A DNA stretch of 64,000 nucleotides from Salinarimonas sp052380005 (lineage in GTDB: Bacteria; Pseudomonadota; Alphaproteobacteria; Rhizobiales; Beijerinckiaceae). Of this stretch, positions 31,282 to 40,030 are shown piece by piece (position 1 is the stretch's first letter; the number at the start of each line of letters is the position of its first letter). The position numbers were made by a program, and so were the translations under genes. The stretch lies in assembly GCA_052380005.1 (NCBI GenBank), contig JBQTCJ010000001.1. One strand, given 5' to 3'. The notes beneath the pieces were generated by a model, which saw nothing but the letters and a program-made list of their open reading frames with translations, was not told the DNA's origin and did no database searches.

Positions 31282-34277
31282 AAGGTCGGCACGACGAAGA
31301 GCGTGAACAGCGTGCCCACCGTGATGCCGGAGAAGATCACGAGGCCCATCGAGAAGCGCGCCGCCGCGCCGGCGCCCTCCGCCGTCATCAGCGGCACGAC
31401 GCCGAGCGCGGTCGCCGCCGTCGTCATCAGGATCGGCCGCAGGCGCAGCTTGGCGGAGGCGACCATCGCCGCCTCGCGGGTCAGGCCCTTTTCGCGGCGC
31501 AGCTGGTTGGCGAACTCGACGAGCAGGATGCCGTGCTTGGTGATGAGCCCGATCAAGGTGATCAGCCCGACCTGCGTGTAGATGTTGAGCGTCGAGAGGC
31601 CGAGGTTGAGCGGCACGATGACGCCGAAGATCGACAGGGGCACCGACATCAGGATGACGAACGGGTCGCGGAAGCTCTCGAACTGGGCGGCGAGCACGAG
31701 GTAGATCACCACGATCGCGAGCGCGAAGGCGATGGCGATCGTGTTGCCCTCGCCCACCTCCAGGCGGGACTGGGCCGCGTAGTCGATGTAGAAGCCGTCC
31801 GGCAGGACTCGCTCGGCGATCGCGACGATCTCCGCGAGGCCGTCGCCGGTGGAGACGCCCGGCAGCGGCAGCGCCGATATGGTCGCGGAGTTGAGCTGGT
31901 TGAACTGCTCGATCGTCGCCGCGGCGACTCCGGTGTCGATGTTCGCGATGGCCGAGAGCGGCACCATGTCGCCGCTCGTCGAGCGGACGTAGAGGTCGCC
32001 GAGCCGCTCCGGATTGCTCCGGTATTCCGCCGGAACCTGCATGATCACGTCGTAGCTGTTCGAATCCCGGTCGAACTGCGAGATCGCGCCGCCGCCGACG
32101 AGGAGGCCGAGCGTGGCGCCCACCTGGGACGCCGGCACGTTCAGCGCCGCCGCACGGTCGCGGTCGATCGTTACCACGACCTCCGTCGTGTCGAAGGACA
32201 GCGAGTTCTGCACCACGATGAAGCGGCCCGACCCCTGCGCCTCCTGGCGGATACGCTCGGCGATCTCGTAGACGTTCGCCGGCGTGCTCGTCGTCTGGAT
32301 GACGACCGAGATCGGCAGCCCGCCGCCGGCGCCCGGCAGGGTCGGCGGCGCGAAGACGAAGGCCTCGACGCCGGTGATGCCGGCGATGCGCGCCTGGAGG
32401 TCCTGCTGGATCTCCGCCTGGCTGCGTGCGCGCTCGGCCCAGTCGTCGAACGCCCACAGGGCGATGCCCGAGTTCGTCTGCCCGCCGAAGCCGACGATGG
32501 AGAAGTTCGCCGACAGCTCGGGCAGGTCCTGCGTGCGCGCGCGCATCTCGTCGATGTAGATACGGGTGTAGTCCGATGTGGCGTAGGCGGGCGCGTTGAC
32601 GATGGAGAACAGCGCGCCGACGTCCTCCTCCGGCGCGAGCTCGCTCGAGGTCTTGGTGAACAGGAAGCCGGTGACGCCCACGAGCGCGACCACGACGAAG
32701 ATCGTCACCGCACGGTAGCGCAGCGACCCGGCGACGCGGCGTTCGTACCAGCCCTCCAGCCCGCCGAAGCCGCGGTCGAGCGCGACCTGGAAGCGGCTGT
32801 GGCCGGCCTTGAGCACGCGCGCCGCCATCATCGGCGAGATGGTGAGCGCGACGACGCCGGAGATGAAGACCGCGCCCGCGAGCGTCACCGCGAACTCGCG
32901 AAACAGCGCACCGGTGAGGCCGCCGGTGAAGAACAGCGGCGTGAACACGGCCACCAGCGTCAGCATCATCGCGACGATGGAGGTGAACAGCTCCTTCATG
33001 GAGACGAAGGCGGCGCGCGCGGGGTTCATCCCCTCGTCGACATGGCGCTGCACGTTCTCGACGACGATGATCGCGTCGTCGACCACGAGGCCGATGGCGA
33101 GCACCATCGCGAGCAGCGTGAGCAGGTTGATGGAGTAGCCCATCAGGAGCAGGATGAAGAGCGTGCCGACGAGCGAGAGCGGGATCGCGACGAGCGGCAG
33201 CGACACGGCCCGGAACGAGCCGAGGAAGAGGAGCGTGATCACCGCCACGATCACGGTGGCCTCGATGATCGTGCGGAAGACCTCGTCGATCGAGGCGCCG
33301 ATCTGCTCGGTCGAGTCGTACATGAGCGTCAGGCTCATGCCGTCCGGCAGCGTCGCCTGGATGGCCGGGACCTCGGCGAGCACGGCGGCGGCCATGTCGA
33401 GCGGGTTCGCGCCCGGGGTCGGATAGAGGCCGATGAAGGTGCCCGGCTCGCCGTTGAAGTTCACGATCGTGTCGGTCGATTCCGCCGCGAGCTCGATCCG
33501 CGCCACGTCGCGCAGGCGCACCACGTCGTCGCCCTGGCCCGACAGCGGCAGCTGGGCGAACGCGTCCGGCGTCTGCAGCGTCGAGCGCATGGTGATCGGG
33601 TAGGTGACGAGCTCGTTGCGCGTGCGCCCGGGCGCGGAGAGGAAGTTCGAGGCGTCGATCGCCTGGCGCACCTCGGCCGCCGTCAGCCCGCGGGCGGCGA
33701 GCCGCACGGGGTCGATCCAGACCCGCATGGCGTACTTGGCGCCGCCGAGCACCTCGGTCTCCGCCACGCCGGGAATCGTCGACATGCGCGGGCGGATGAC
33801 GCGCTCGATGTACTCCGTCACCTGCTCCGCGGTCATGTTCGGGTTCTGCACCGCGAAGTACATGGTCGCGAAGGTCATGCCCGTGCCCTTCACGATCGCC
33901 GGATCCTCGGCGTCGGGAGGCAGGCTCGAGCGCACCTCGTTGACCTTCGACATCACCTCCGTGAGCGCGGCGTCGGGATCGGAGCCGAGCCGCATGTTGA
34001 CGGTCACGACCGAAGCCGAGGGCCGCGACTGCGTGGTGACGTAGTCGACGTTCTCCGTCGTCGCGACCGCGCGCGCGATCGGCGAGGTGACGAAACCCTG
34101 GATAAGCTCGGCGGAGGCGCCGGGATAGAGCGTCGTGATCGTCACGACGGTCTCGTCCACCTCCGGGTACTGGCGCGTCTGCAGGCCGAACAGGCCCTGG
34201 AAGCCCAGCAGCAGGATCAGGAGGCCCAGCACCGTCGAGAGGACCGGGCGCTTGATGAAGATGTCGGAGGGGCTCAT
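31185..34277 (-). CDS. RND family efflux transporter, inner-membrane pump
   Basis: A 1030-residue HAE1/AcrB-type proton-driven efflux pump with the standard 12-helix, two-large-loop plan. It begins SDIFIKRPVLSTVLGLLILL and includes LYPGASAELIQGFVTSPI, the membrane helix 4 acid pair GLVVDDAIIVVENVQRH, and ITKHGILLVEFANQLR near the C-terminus. It works with the adaptor encoded by the next gene and an outer membrane channel not found here. Start at 34277 overlaps the adaptor stop by four bases. The 3' end overlaps the DUF4345 gene on the other strand by 97 bases. Confidence 0.95.
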   Translation of the reverse strand: MSPSDIFIKRPVLSTVLGLLILLLGFQGLFGLQTRQYPEVDETVVTITTLYPGASAELIQGFVTSPIARAVATTENVDYVTTQSRPSASVVTVNMRLGSDPDAALTEVMSKVNEVRSSLPPDAEDPAIVKGTGMTFATMYFAVQNPNMTAEQVTEYIERVIRPRMSTIPGVAETEVLGGAKYAMRVWIDPVRLAARGLTAAEVRQAIDASNFLSAPGRTRNELVTYPITMRSTLQTPDAFAQLPLSGQGDDVVRLRDVARIELAAESTDTIVNFNGEPGTFIGLYPTPGANPLDMAAAVLAEVPAIQATLPDGMSLTLMYDSTEQIGASIDEVFRTIIEATVIVAVITLLFLGSFRAVSLPLVAIPLSLVGTLFILLLMGYSINLLTLLAMVLAIGLVVDDAIIVVENVQRHVDEGMNPARAAFVSMKELFTSIVAMMLTLVAVFTPLFFTGGLTGALFREFAVTLAGAVFISGVVALTISPMMAARVLKAGHSRFQVALDRGFGGLEGWYERRVAGSLRYRAVTIFVVVALVGVTGFLFTKTSSELAPEEDVGALFSIVNAPAYATSDYTRIYIDEMRARTQDLPELSANFSIVGFGGQTNSGIALWAFDDWAERARSQAEIQQDLQARIAGITGVEAFVFAPPTLPGAGGGLPISVVIQTTSTPANVYEIAERIRQEAQGSGRFIVVQNSLSFDTTEVVVTIDRDRAAALNVPASQVGATLGLLVGGGAISQFDRDSNSYDVIMQVPAEYRSNPERLGDLYVRSTSGDMVPLSAIANIDTGVAAATIEQFNQLNSATISALPLPGVSTGDGLAEIVAIAERVLPDGFYIDYAAQSRLEVGEGNTIAIAFALAIVVIYLVLAAQFESFRDPFVILMSVPLSIFGVIVPLNLGLSTLNIYTQVGLITLIGLITKHGILLVEFANQLRREKGLTREAAMVASAKLRLRPILMTTAATALGVVPLMTAEGAGAAARFSMGLVIFSGITVGTLFTLFVVPTFYTLLSRRELEPELTETGERVSPAAGAPTPAE

Positions 34278-35410
34278 CGGGCGGCGCTCGCGGCTTCGGG
34301 GGCGTCTTCTCCGGCGACGTCTTCCGCGGAGGCGTCGCCCGCCTCCTCGAGGACGACGGGCATGGCGTTGGACAGCCGGTTCTGGCCGGCGACGACGACG
34401 CGGTCGCCGGGCTCGAGGCCCGAGACGATCTCGATCAGCCCCTCGGCGCGACGGCCGGGCTGGACGAAGGCCTGGTCGAGGACCAGTCCCTCGCCCTCGT
34501 CGGCCGCCACGACGCGGTAGACGAAGTCGCCGTAGAGGCTCGACACCAGCGCGGTCTGCGGCACGGCGACGACGCCCTCCTCCCGCGGCTGCTCGATGGC
34601 GATGCGCACGAACTGGCCCGGCGTGAGCACGCCGCCCTCGTTCGACACCGCGCCGCGTACCGCGAAGAGCCGGCTCGCCGGGTCGACCCGCGGGTCGATG
34701 CCGATGATCTCGCCGGTGATCTCGCCGGCGACGCCCTCGCCGGAGACGCGGATCGGCTGGCCGATGGCCACGTCGGGCAGGCGCTGCTCGGGCAGCGAGA
34801 AGTCGACGCGCATCGTGTCGAGGTCCTGGAGCGTGGCGACGACCGTGCCCGGGGTGATGTACTGCCCGAGCTCGACGCGGGGCAGGCCGATCGTGCCCGA
34901 GAACGGCGCCACGAGGCGGCGCTGCTCCAGCACCGCCACCGCGCGGGCGAGCTGCGCCTCCGAGGAACGGGCCGCCGATTCGGCGTTGGCGACGTTCACC
35001 TCCGTGCCGGCGCCGCGCGAGCGCAGGTCCCGGGCGCGGGCGAGGTCCTGCTCGTCGAGCGCGAGGCGCGTGCGCGCGGCGTCCACGTCCGCCCGCTGCA
35101 CGGCGTCGTCGAGCCGCACCAGCAACGCGCCCGCCTCGACCTCCTCGTTCGAGGCGAAGGCGATCTCGCGCACGATCCCGGCCGCCTCCACCGTCAGCTC
35201 GACGCCGCGCGCGGCGTTGACGGTGCCGATCGTCTCGATCGTGGGGCGCCAGGTGGCGGGCTCGAGCGTGACCGCGGATACGGTCGCCGGCTGGACGGGC
35301 ATGTTCGCGAAGAAGTCCGCGATCATCCGGTCGCGGAACAGGTTGAACCCGACGAGCCCGCCGCCGACGAGGGCGACGAGGACGATGGCGATCAGGAAGC
35401 GCTTGATCAT
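34274..35410 (-). CDS. RND efflux periplasmic adaptor (membrane fusion protein)
   Basis: A 378-residue adaptor with an N-terminal membrane anchor (MIKRFLIAIVLVALVGGGLVG), a barrel-sandwich (lipoyl-like) half ending VAPFSGTIGLPRVELGQYI, an alpha-hairpin around residues 105-160 and a beta-barrel/MP domain. It bridges the pump and an outer membrane duct. The start at 35410 places the membrane anchor at the N-terminus; the in-frame extension to 35488 carries RFPxx pentapeptide repeats encoded by a 15-bp tandem repeat and is unlikely to be translated. Regulated most likely by the divergent TetR gene. Confidence 0.92.
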   Translation of the reverse strand: MIKRFLIAIVLVALVGGGLVGFNLFRDRMIADFFANMPVQPATVSAVTLEPATWRPTIETIGTVNAARGVELTVEAAGIVREIAFASNEEVEAGALLVRLDDAVQRADVDAARTRLALDEQDLARARDLRSRGAGTEVNVANAESAARSSEAQLARAVAVLEQRRLVAPFSGTIGLPRVELGQYITPGTVVATLQDLDTMRVDFSLPEQRLPDVAIGQPIRVSGEGVAGEITGEIIGIDPRVDPASRLFAVRGAVSNEGGVLTPGQFVRIAIEQPREEGVVAVPQTALVSSLYGDFVYRVVAADEGEGLVLDQAFVQPGRRAEGLIEIVSGLEPGDRVVVAGQNRLSNAMPVVLEEAGDASAEDVAGEDAPEAASAAR

Positions 35411-35424
35411 GGCTGGGCTCGTGG

Positions 35425-35469
35425 TCGGGAAACGCGGGGTCGGGAAACGCAGGACCGGGAAACGCGCGA
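35425..35469. repeat. 15-bp tandem repeat, three copies, upstream of the RND adaptor start
   Basis: Units TCGGGAAACGCGGGG (35425-35439), TCGGGAAACGCAGGA (35440-35454) and CCGGGAAACGCGCGA (35455-35469), lying 15-59 bp before the adaptor ATG at 35410. Read on the minus strand in the adaptor frame it encodes RFPVL, RFPTP and RFPTT. Confidence 0.88.
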
Positions 35470-35506
35470 CGGGGCGAGGCGCTTGCACGGGGAAGCCGGG
35501 GGCGTG

Positions 35507-35554
35507 TACGGTCCCCCGTACTGTACCGTCCGGACGGTTGGGAACTGGACCGTA
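35507..35554. promoter_or_regulatory. Nested palindromes between RND operon and tetR, candidate TetR operator
   Basis: The perfect 14-bp palindrome ACCGTCCGGACGGT (35525-35538) sits inside a wider inverted repeat TACGGTCC (35507-35514) and GGACCGTA (35547-35554); both are centred within one base of each other. The location between divergent tetR and RND genes fits an operator controlling both directions. The shared half-site ACCGTCC/GGACCGT supports one protein binding several times. Confidence 0.75.
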
Positions 35555-35579
35555 GGGACGCCCCTGTCAAGGAGGAACC

Positions 35580-36116
35580 GTGACGGCCGGCACGCAAAGC
35601 ACACGCGACCGCATCCTTCGCGCGGCACTCGAGATCGCGCAAGAGGCCGGGCCGGGCTCGGTCTCGCTGGAGGCCGTCGCCGCGAAGGCGGGAGTCTCGA
35701 AGGGAGGGCTCCTCTACCACTTCCCCAGCAAGGCGGCGCTGCTGCGCGGCCTCGTCGAGGAGCAGCTCGCGCGCTTCGAGGCGGCGCTCGGGATCGAGGC
35801 GGCCGCCTCCCGTCACGATGGCGTGATCGCGGCCTATATCGCGACGTTCGTCGCCGAGCGGCTGTGCGCGACGCCCCCGAGCGCGGGCATGCTCACGGCG
35901 CTGGTCGAGGATCCGGCGATCCTGGAGCCGGTTCGCCAGCGCGAGCGCGGCTTCCTCGACGCGATCCGCGCCAACACCGCGGACCCCGACGACGCGACCA
36001 TCGCGTACCTCGCCCTCCAGGGCCTCGCGCTGATGCGGCTCCTCGGCATCGACGTGGTGGACGAGGACGAGCGCGCGGCGGTCCTGGCGCGGATGAGCCG
36101 AGGCAGGGACGCGTGA
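35580..36116 (+). CDS. TetR family transcriptional regulator
   Basis: A 178-residue repressor with an N-terminal TetR helix-turn-helix: TRDRILRAALEIAQEAG then VSLEAVAAKAGVSKGGLLYHFPSKAALL. The remaining residues form the ligand-binding helical domain. It starts with GTG at 35580 after a clear AGGAGG ribosome-binding site. It is divergent from the RND adaptor-pump pair and the nested palindrome lies between, so it most likely represses the efflux operon until a toxic ligand binds. Confidence 0.92.
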   Translation: MTAGTQSTRDRILRAALEIAQEAGPGSVSLEAVAAKAGVSKGGLLYHFPSKAALLRGLVEEQLARFEAALGIEAAASRHDGVIAAYIATFVAERLCATPPSAGMLTALVEDPAILEPVRQRERGFLDAIRANTADPDDATIAYLALQGLALMRLLGIDVVDEDERAAVLARMSRGRDA

Positions 36117-36132
36117 GTCGTCGCGGACGCGC

Positions 36133-36963
36133 TCAGCCCGCCGCCTCCCGCGCCTCGTCCGCCAGCTGCTTCAGCACCGCGCGCAGCCGCCCGCCCTCGC
36201 TCACCCGCTCGGGGAACGGCACGCGTGCCGTCAGGTCGCCTGCGGCGAGATCGATGCCCTCCGGGTCGAGGCCGGTGGCGCGCCAATCCGCCATCGGCGC
36301 CTTGGCGAGGCGGGTGGCGTAGAGGGAGAGCGCGTCGCGGTGATCCGCGTTCATGTGGGCGATCGCGCTCTCCTCGAGGTCGAGGAGGCCTCCCGCGTCG
36401 TCCACGCGGGTCAGGAGGTCGTCGCGCGCGATCGCCATCGCCCGGGCGAAGCCGCCGTTGAGGTGGGCACCCTCGACCGCCATGCGGAATACGGCGAAGT
36501 CCCCGAAGCCGGCGTAGAGATTCGCCTTTGGGTGGCGGGCGAGGAAGCGGGCGCGGGGGCGGGGGTCGTCGGTGGGCGCGATTCGCCCGATCACGGTGAG
36601 CCGCGGATGGGCGAGGGGGTCGCCCTCCTTGCGCCCCTTGCCCCGCTCGGCGAGGAGCACGCTCGCCCGCGGGTCGGCGGCGAGGTTCGCGGTGTGGCCG
36701 GACAGGCGCGACATCAGGAAGAGCGGCGCGCCGTCGACGTCCGTCGCCACCGTCACCAGCGTGGCGAAGGGAAAGCCCGCCGCGCGGTCGAGGGTCGCGA
36801 GCGCACCGGCGCGCACGGCGCGCAGCAGCCCCTTGGCGACAGCGAGCCCGTCGTAGGAGGGATCGGGCCCCACCCGCTCGAGGATCGCCTTCGCCTCCTC
36901 CGAGACGCCGCTCTCGCCGGGATTGCGGCCCCCGCCCACGCCGTCGCCGTCCGCCTGCGCCAT
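36133..36963 (-). CDS. HugZ-like heme-degrading/pyridoxamine 5'-phosphate oxidase-fold protein with DUF2470
   Basis: A 276-residue protein with an FMN-binding split-barrel domain at about residues 40-180 (FPFATLVTVATDVDGAPLFLMSRLSGHTANL in parts, SVLLAERG) and a C-terminal DUF2470 domain (ESAIAHMNADHRDALSLYA). The combination is typical of HugZ/HutZ-type proteins linked to heme use. DHRD in the DUF2470 part supplies the histidine seen in heme-related members. The ATG at 36963 is chosen over the longer frame, whose extra 60 codons look non-coding. It diverges from chvI. Confidence 0.85.
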   Translation of the reverse strand: MAQADGDGVGGGRNPGESGVSEEAKAILERVGPDPSYDGLAVAKGLLRAVRAGALATLDRAAGFPFATLVTVATDVDGAPLFLMSRLSGHTANLAADPRASVLLAERGKGRKEGDPLAHPRLTVIGRIAPTDDPRPRARFLARHPKANLYAGFGDFAVFRMAVEGAHLNGGFARAMAIARDDLLTRVDDAGGLLDLEESAIAHMNADHRDALSLYATRLAKAPMADWRATGLDPEGIDLAAGDLTARVPFPERVSEGGRLRAVLKQLADEAREAAG

Positions 36964-37154
36964 GCCCGCACCCCTTCCGAAAGCGCCCGTCTTTGCCCAC
37001 ATGCGGCAAGACGTGGTAGACCGCCATGAATTCGGCCGAATTGCGAGGCTTGGCGGGAGGGCGACGATTTCGTCGCACCATCCGCCCGCCTCGGGCGTTC
37101 CCGCCCGTACCGTATCGGGACGAAAGCCAGGCCGCCAGAGCATCGGGAGCCGTG

Positions 37155-37853
37155 ATGCCCACCATCGCCCTCGTCGACGACGATCGCAACATCCTCACCT
37201 CGGTGTCCATCGCCCTCGAGGCCGAAGGCTATCGCATCCAGACCTACACGGACGGGGCGTCGGCGCTGGACGGCCTGCGACAGACCCCGCCGGACCTCGC
37301 GATCTTCGACATCAAGATGCCGCGCATGGACGGCATGGAGCTCCTGCGCCGCCTGCGCCAGAAGTCCGACCTGCCGGTGATCTTCCTCACCTCGAAGGAC
37401 GAGGAGATCGACGAGCTGTTCGGCCTCAAGATGGGCGCCGACGACTTCATCCGGAAGCCGTTCTCCCAGCGCCTGCTGGTCGAGCGCGTCAAGGCCGTCC
37501 TGCGCCGCTTCGCGCCCAAGGACGTGTCGGCCCCGCGCGAGCCGGACACCAAGGCGCTCGAGCGCGGCCAGCTGGTGATGGATCCGGAGCGCCACACCTG
37601 CACCTGGAAGGGCGAGCCGGTGACGCTCACCGTCACCGAGTTCCTCATCCTCCAGTCGCTCGCCCAGCGGCCCGGCGTGGTGAAGTCCCGCAACGCGCTG
37701 ATGGACGCCGCCTACGACGACCAAGTCTACGTCGACGACCGTACCATCGACAGCCACATCAAGCGCCTGCGCAAGAAATTCAAGGTGGTCGACCAGAGCT
37801 TCGACATGATCGAGACGCTCTACGGCGTCGGCTACCGCTTCAAGGAAACCTGA
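37155..37853 (+). CDS. chvI: Response regulator ChvI (OmpR/PhoB type)
   Basis: A 232-residue response regulator. The receiver domain (1-120) has the acidic pair DDD near residue 9, the phospho-accepting Asp in IFDIKMPRMDGM and the conserved lysine in FIRKPFS. The C-terminal winged helix (about 135-232) ends DDRTIDSHIKRLRKKFKVV and YGVGYRFKE. The protein is almost identical in style to rhizobial ChvI, which responds to acid and envelope stress together with ChvG. The start at 37155 gives the family length. chvG follows 10 bp later. Confidence 0.95.
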   Translation: MPTIALVDDDRNILTSVSIALEAEGYRIQTYTDGASALDGLRQTPPDLAIFDIKMPRMDGMELLRRLRQKSDLPVIFLTSKDEEIDELFGLKMGADDFIRKPFSQRLLVERVKAVLRRFAPKDVSAPREPDTKALERGQLVMDPERHTCTWKGEPVTLTVTEFLILQSLAQRPGVVKSRNALMDAAYDDQVYVDDRTIDSHIKRLRKKFKVVDQSFDMIETLYGVGYRFKET

Positions 37854-37863
37854 GGGAGGGCGC

Positions 37864-39834
37864 GTGGACGCACGCCGGCGGGCCGACGGATATGCGCACG
37901 ACGACGACGGGCCGGCCTCCGCCGGGGCCGGCGGCGAGGACGCGCCCCCGTCGCCGCGGCGCTCGCCCGTCGCGGCGCTGGCGAAGGGCGGCACGGCGCG
38001 GCGCATGCGGCTCGGCCTCCTGGTGCGCCTGCGCGGCCTGTGGCGGGCGATGGCCGGGCGCGCCTCGTCGAGCCTCGTGCGCCGCATCGTGGTGCTCAAC
38101 CTCGCGGGCCTCGTCGCGCTCTTCTTCGGCTTCCTCTACCTCAACCAGTTCCGCGAGGGACTGATCGAGGCCCGGGTGCAGAGCCTGCTCACCCAGGGCG
38201 AGATCATCGCCGGCGCCATCGCCGCCTCGGCGACGGTCGATTCCGACACGATCCTGATCGACCCGGACCGCCTCCTCCAGATGCAGACCGGGGAGAGCTC
38301 GGTCCTCACCGACGAGCTGTTCTCGCCGCTCGAGTTCTCGATCAGCCCCGAGCAGGTCGCGCCGCTGCTGCGCCGGCTGGTGACGCCGACGCGCACCCGC
38401 GCGCGGGTCTACGACCGCGAGGCGTCGCTCCTGCTCGACACCCGCGCGCTGTACTCGCGCGGCGACATCCTGCGCCTCGACCTGCCGCCGATCGAGACGA
38501 GCCCGCCGGGCCCGCTGGAGCGCGCCTTCGGGGCGCTGCGCGACTTCTTCGCGCCGACGCGCGCGCCCTCGCTCGAGACGATCGGCCCCACCGACGGGCG
38601 CACCTTCCCCGAGGTGCGCCAGGCCCTGCGCGGCGAGCGCGCCAGCGTCGTGCGGCTCAACCCCGCCGGCGAGACCATCGTCTCCGTCGCGGTGCCGATC
38701 CAGCGCCAGCGCGCCGTGCGCGGCGTGCTGCTGCTCTCGACCCAGGGCGGCGACATCGACGCCATCATCGCCTCCGAGCGCTTCGCGCTGCTCCAGGTCT
38801 TCATGGTGGCCGCGGGCGTGATGATCGTGCTCTCGCTGATCCTCGCCAACGCCATCGCCGGGCCGGTGTCGCGCCTCGCCGAGGCGGCCGAGCGGGTGCG
38901 CCGGGGCATCAAGTCCCGCCAGGAGATCCCCGACTTCACCGGCCGCTCCGACGAGATCGGCCATCTCTCGGGCGCGCTGCGCGAGATGACCGAGGCGCTC
39001 TACGACCGCATCGAGGCGATCGAGAGCTTCGCCGCGGACGTGGCGCACGAGCTCAAGAACCCGCTCACCTCGCTGCGCAGCGCCGTCGAGACGCTGCCGC
39101 TGGCGCGCTCGGACGACAGCCGCCGACGGCTCCTCGACATCATCCAGCACGACGTGCGCCGCCTCGACCGGCTGATCTCGGACATCTCCGACGCCTCGCG
39201 CCTCGACGCGGAGCTCGCCCGCTCGGAGGCCGGGCCGGTCGACATGGCGCGGCTCCTCGGCGCGGTCGTCTCCATCGCCAACGACGTCCGCCGCCCGGAG
39301 GACGCGCCGATCGACCTGCAGATCCGCCGGCCGCCACGAAAGGGCGACGGGCCCCGGGACGGGACACGCGACTCGGCGCGCGAGAGCGGGCGGGACGCCT
39401 TGCGCGAGGGTGGGCGCGAGACCGCCGAGCGCGCCGAGCGCACCTTCGTCGTCATCGGCCACGACAGCCGCCTCGGCCAGGTCGTGCGCAACCTCCTCGA
39501 CAACGCCCGCTCCTTCTCGCCCCCCGGCGCCGCCGTGCGCGTCCTGCTCGAGCGCGACGGCGAGGTGATGCGCCTCGTCGTCGAGGACGAGGGTCCGGGC
39601 ATCCCCGAGCACGCGCTGGAGCGGATCTTCGAGCGCTTCTACACCGACCGCCCGGAGCAGGGCTTCGGCCAGAACTCGGGGCTCGGCCTCTCGATCTCGC
39701 GCCAGATCGTCCAGGCCCACCGCGGCACCATCCGCGCCGAGAACCGGCTCGGTGCGGTGGACGAGGACGGCGAGCCACGTCGGCTCGGCGCCCGCTTCGT
39801 GGTGACGCTCCCCGCCGTGCGGGAGCGTGGCTGA
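37864..39834 (+). CDS. chvG: Sensor histidine kinase ChvG
   Basis: A 656-residue membrane kinase. Order: cytoplasmic N-terminal extension (about 1-70), membrane helix (VVLNLAGLVALFFGFLYLN), periplasmic sensor to about residue 305, second helix (VFMVAAGVMIVLSLILANAI), HAMP, phospho-acceptor domain with His in FAADVAHELKNPLTSL, then ATPase domain with NLLDNARSFS, DEGPGIP and GLGLSISRQIV. A highly charged insertion rich in R, D, E and G (residues about 495-525) sits inside the ATPase domain. It starts with GTG and pairs with ChvI. Downstream comes a dispersed repeat, then hprK. Confidence 0.95.
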   Translation: MDARRRADGYAHDDDGPASAGAGGEDAPPSPRRSPVAALAKGGTARRMRLGLLVRLRGLWRAMAGRASSSLVRRIVVLNLAGLVALFFGFLYLNQFREGLIEARVQSLLTQGEIIAGAIAASATVDSDTILIDPDRLLQMQTGESSVLTDELFSPLEFSISPEQVAPLLRRLVTPTRTRARVYDREASLLLDTRALYSRGDILRLDLPPIETSPPGPLERAFGALRDFFAPTRAPSLETIGPTDGRTFPEVRQALRGERASVVRLNPAGETIVSVAVPIQRQRAVRGVLLLSTQGGDIDAIIASERFALLQVFMVAAGVMIVLSLILANAIAGPVSRLAEAAERVRRGIKSRQEIPDFTGRSDEIGHLSGALREMTEALYDRIEAIESFAADVAHELKNPLTSLRSAVETLPLARSDDSRRRLLDIIQHDVRRLDRLISDISDASRLDAELARSEAGPVDMARLLGAVVSIANDVRRPEDAPIDLQIRRPPRKGDGPRDGTRDSARESGRDALREGGRETAERAERTFVVIGHDSRLGQVVRNLLDNARSFSPPGAAVRVLLERDGEVMRLVVEDEGPGIPEHALERIFERFYTDRPEQGFGQNSGLGLSISRQIVQAHRGTIRAENRLGAVDEDGEPRRLGARFVVTLPAVRERG

Positions 39835-39875
39835 TGCCGCCGTCCGCGGGCTGCATCGGCCGTTCGCGACCTCGC

Positions 39876-39999
39876 ATCCTCCCCGGAGGGGAGGAGTCCG
39901 CGCGAAGCGCGGGCGGTGGGGCCGTTCGGAGCACGATCGAGCCGGCCCGCCGCCCTCCCCACCCTAGGCCTTCGGCGGTCGTCCTCCCCTTTGGGGAGG
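39876..39999 (+). repeat. Dispersed GC-rich intergenic element, copy B
   Basis: Fills most of the 196-bp gap between chvG and hprK. It has the block CCTCCCCGGAGGGGAGGAG, then a CGCGAAGCGCG hairpin and GGCGGTGGGGCCG, then GAGCCGGCCCGCCGCCCTCC and a closing CCTCCCCTTTGGGGAGG hairpin. Copy C at 44664 is the same arrangement on the other strand. Both ends can form stem-loops. No gene was recognised here. Confidence 0.85.
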
Positions 40000-40030
40000 C
40001 GGCGACGGCGCAGCTGGCGGGGGACGCTTC

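Noticed and set aside
35411..35488. N-terminal extension of the RND adaptor including RFPxx repeats.
   Set aside because: The membrane anchor starts at the ATG at 35410, and the upstream residues are encoded by a tandem repeat next to the operator; a leader is more likely than coding sequence.
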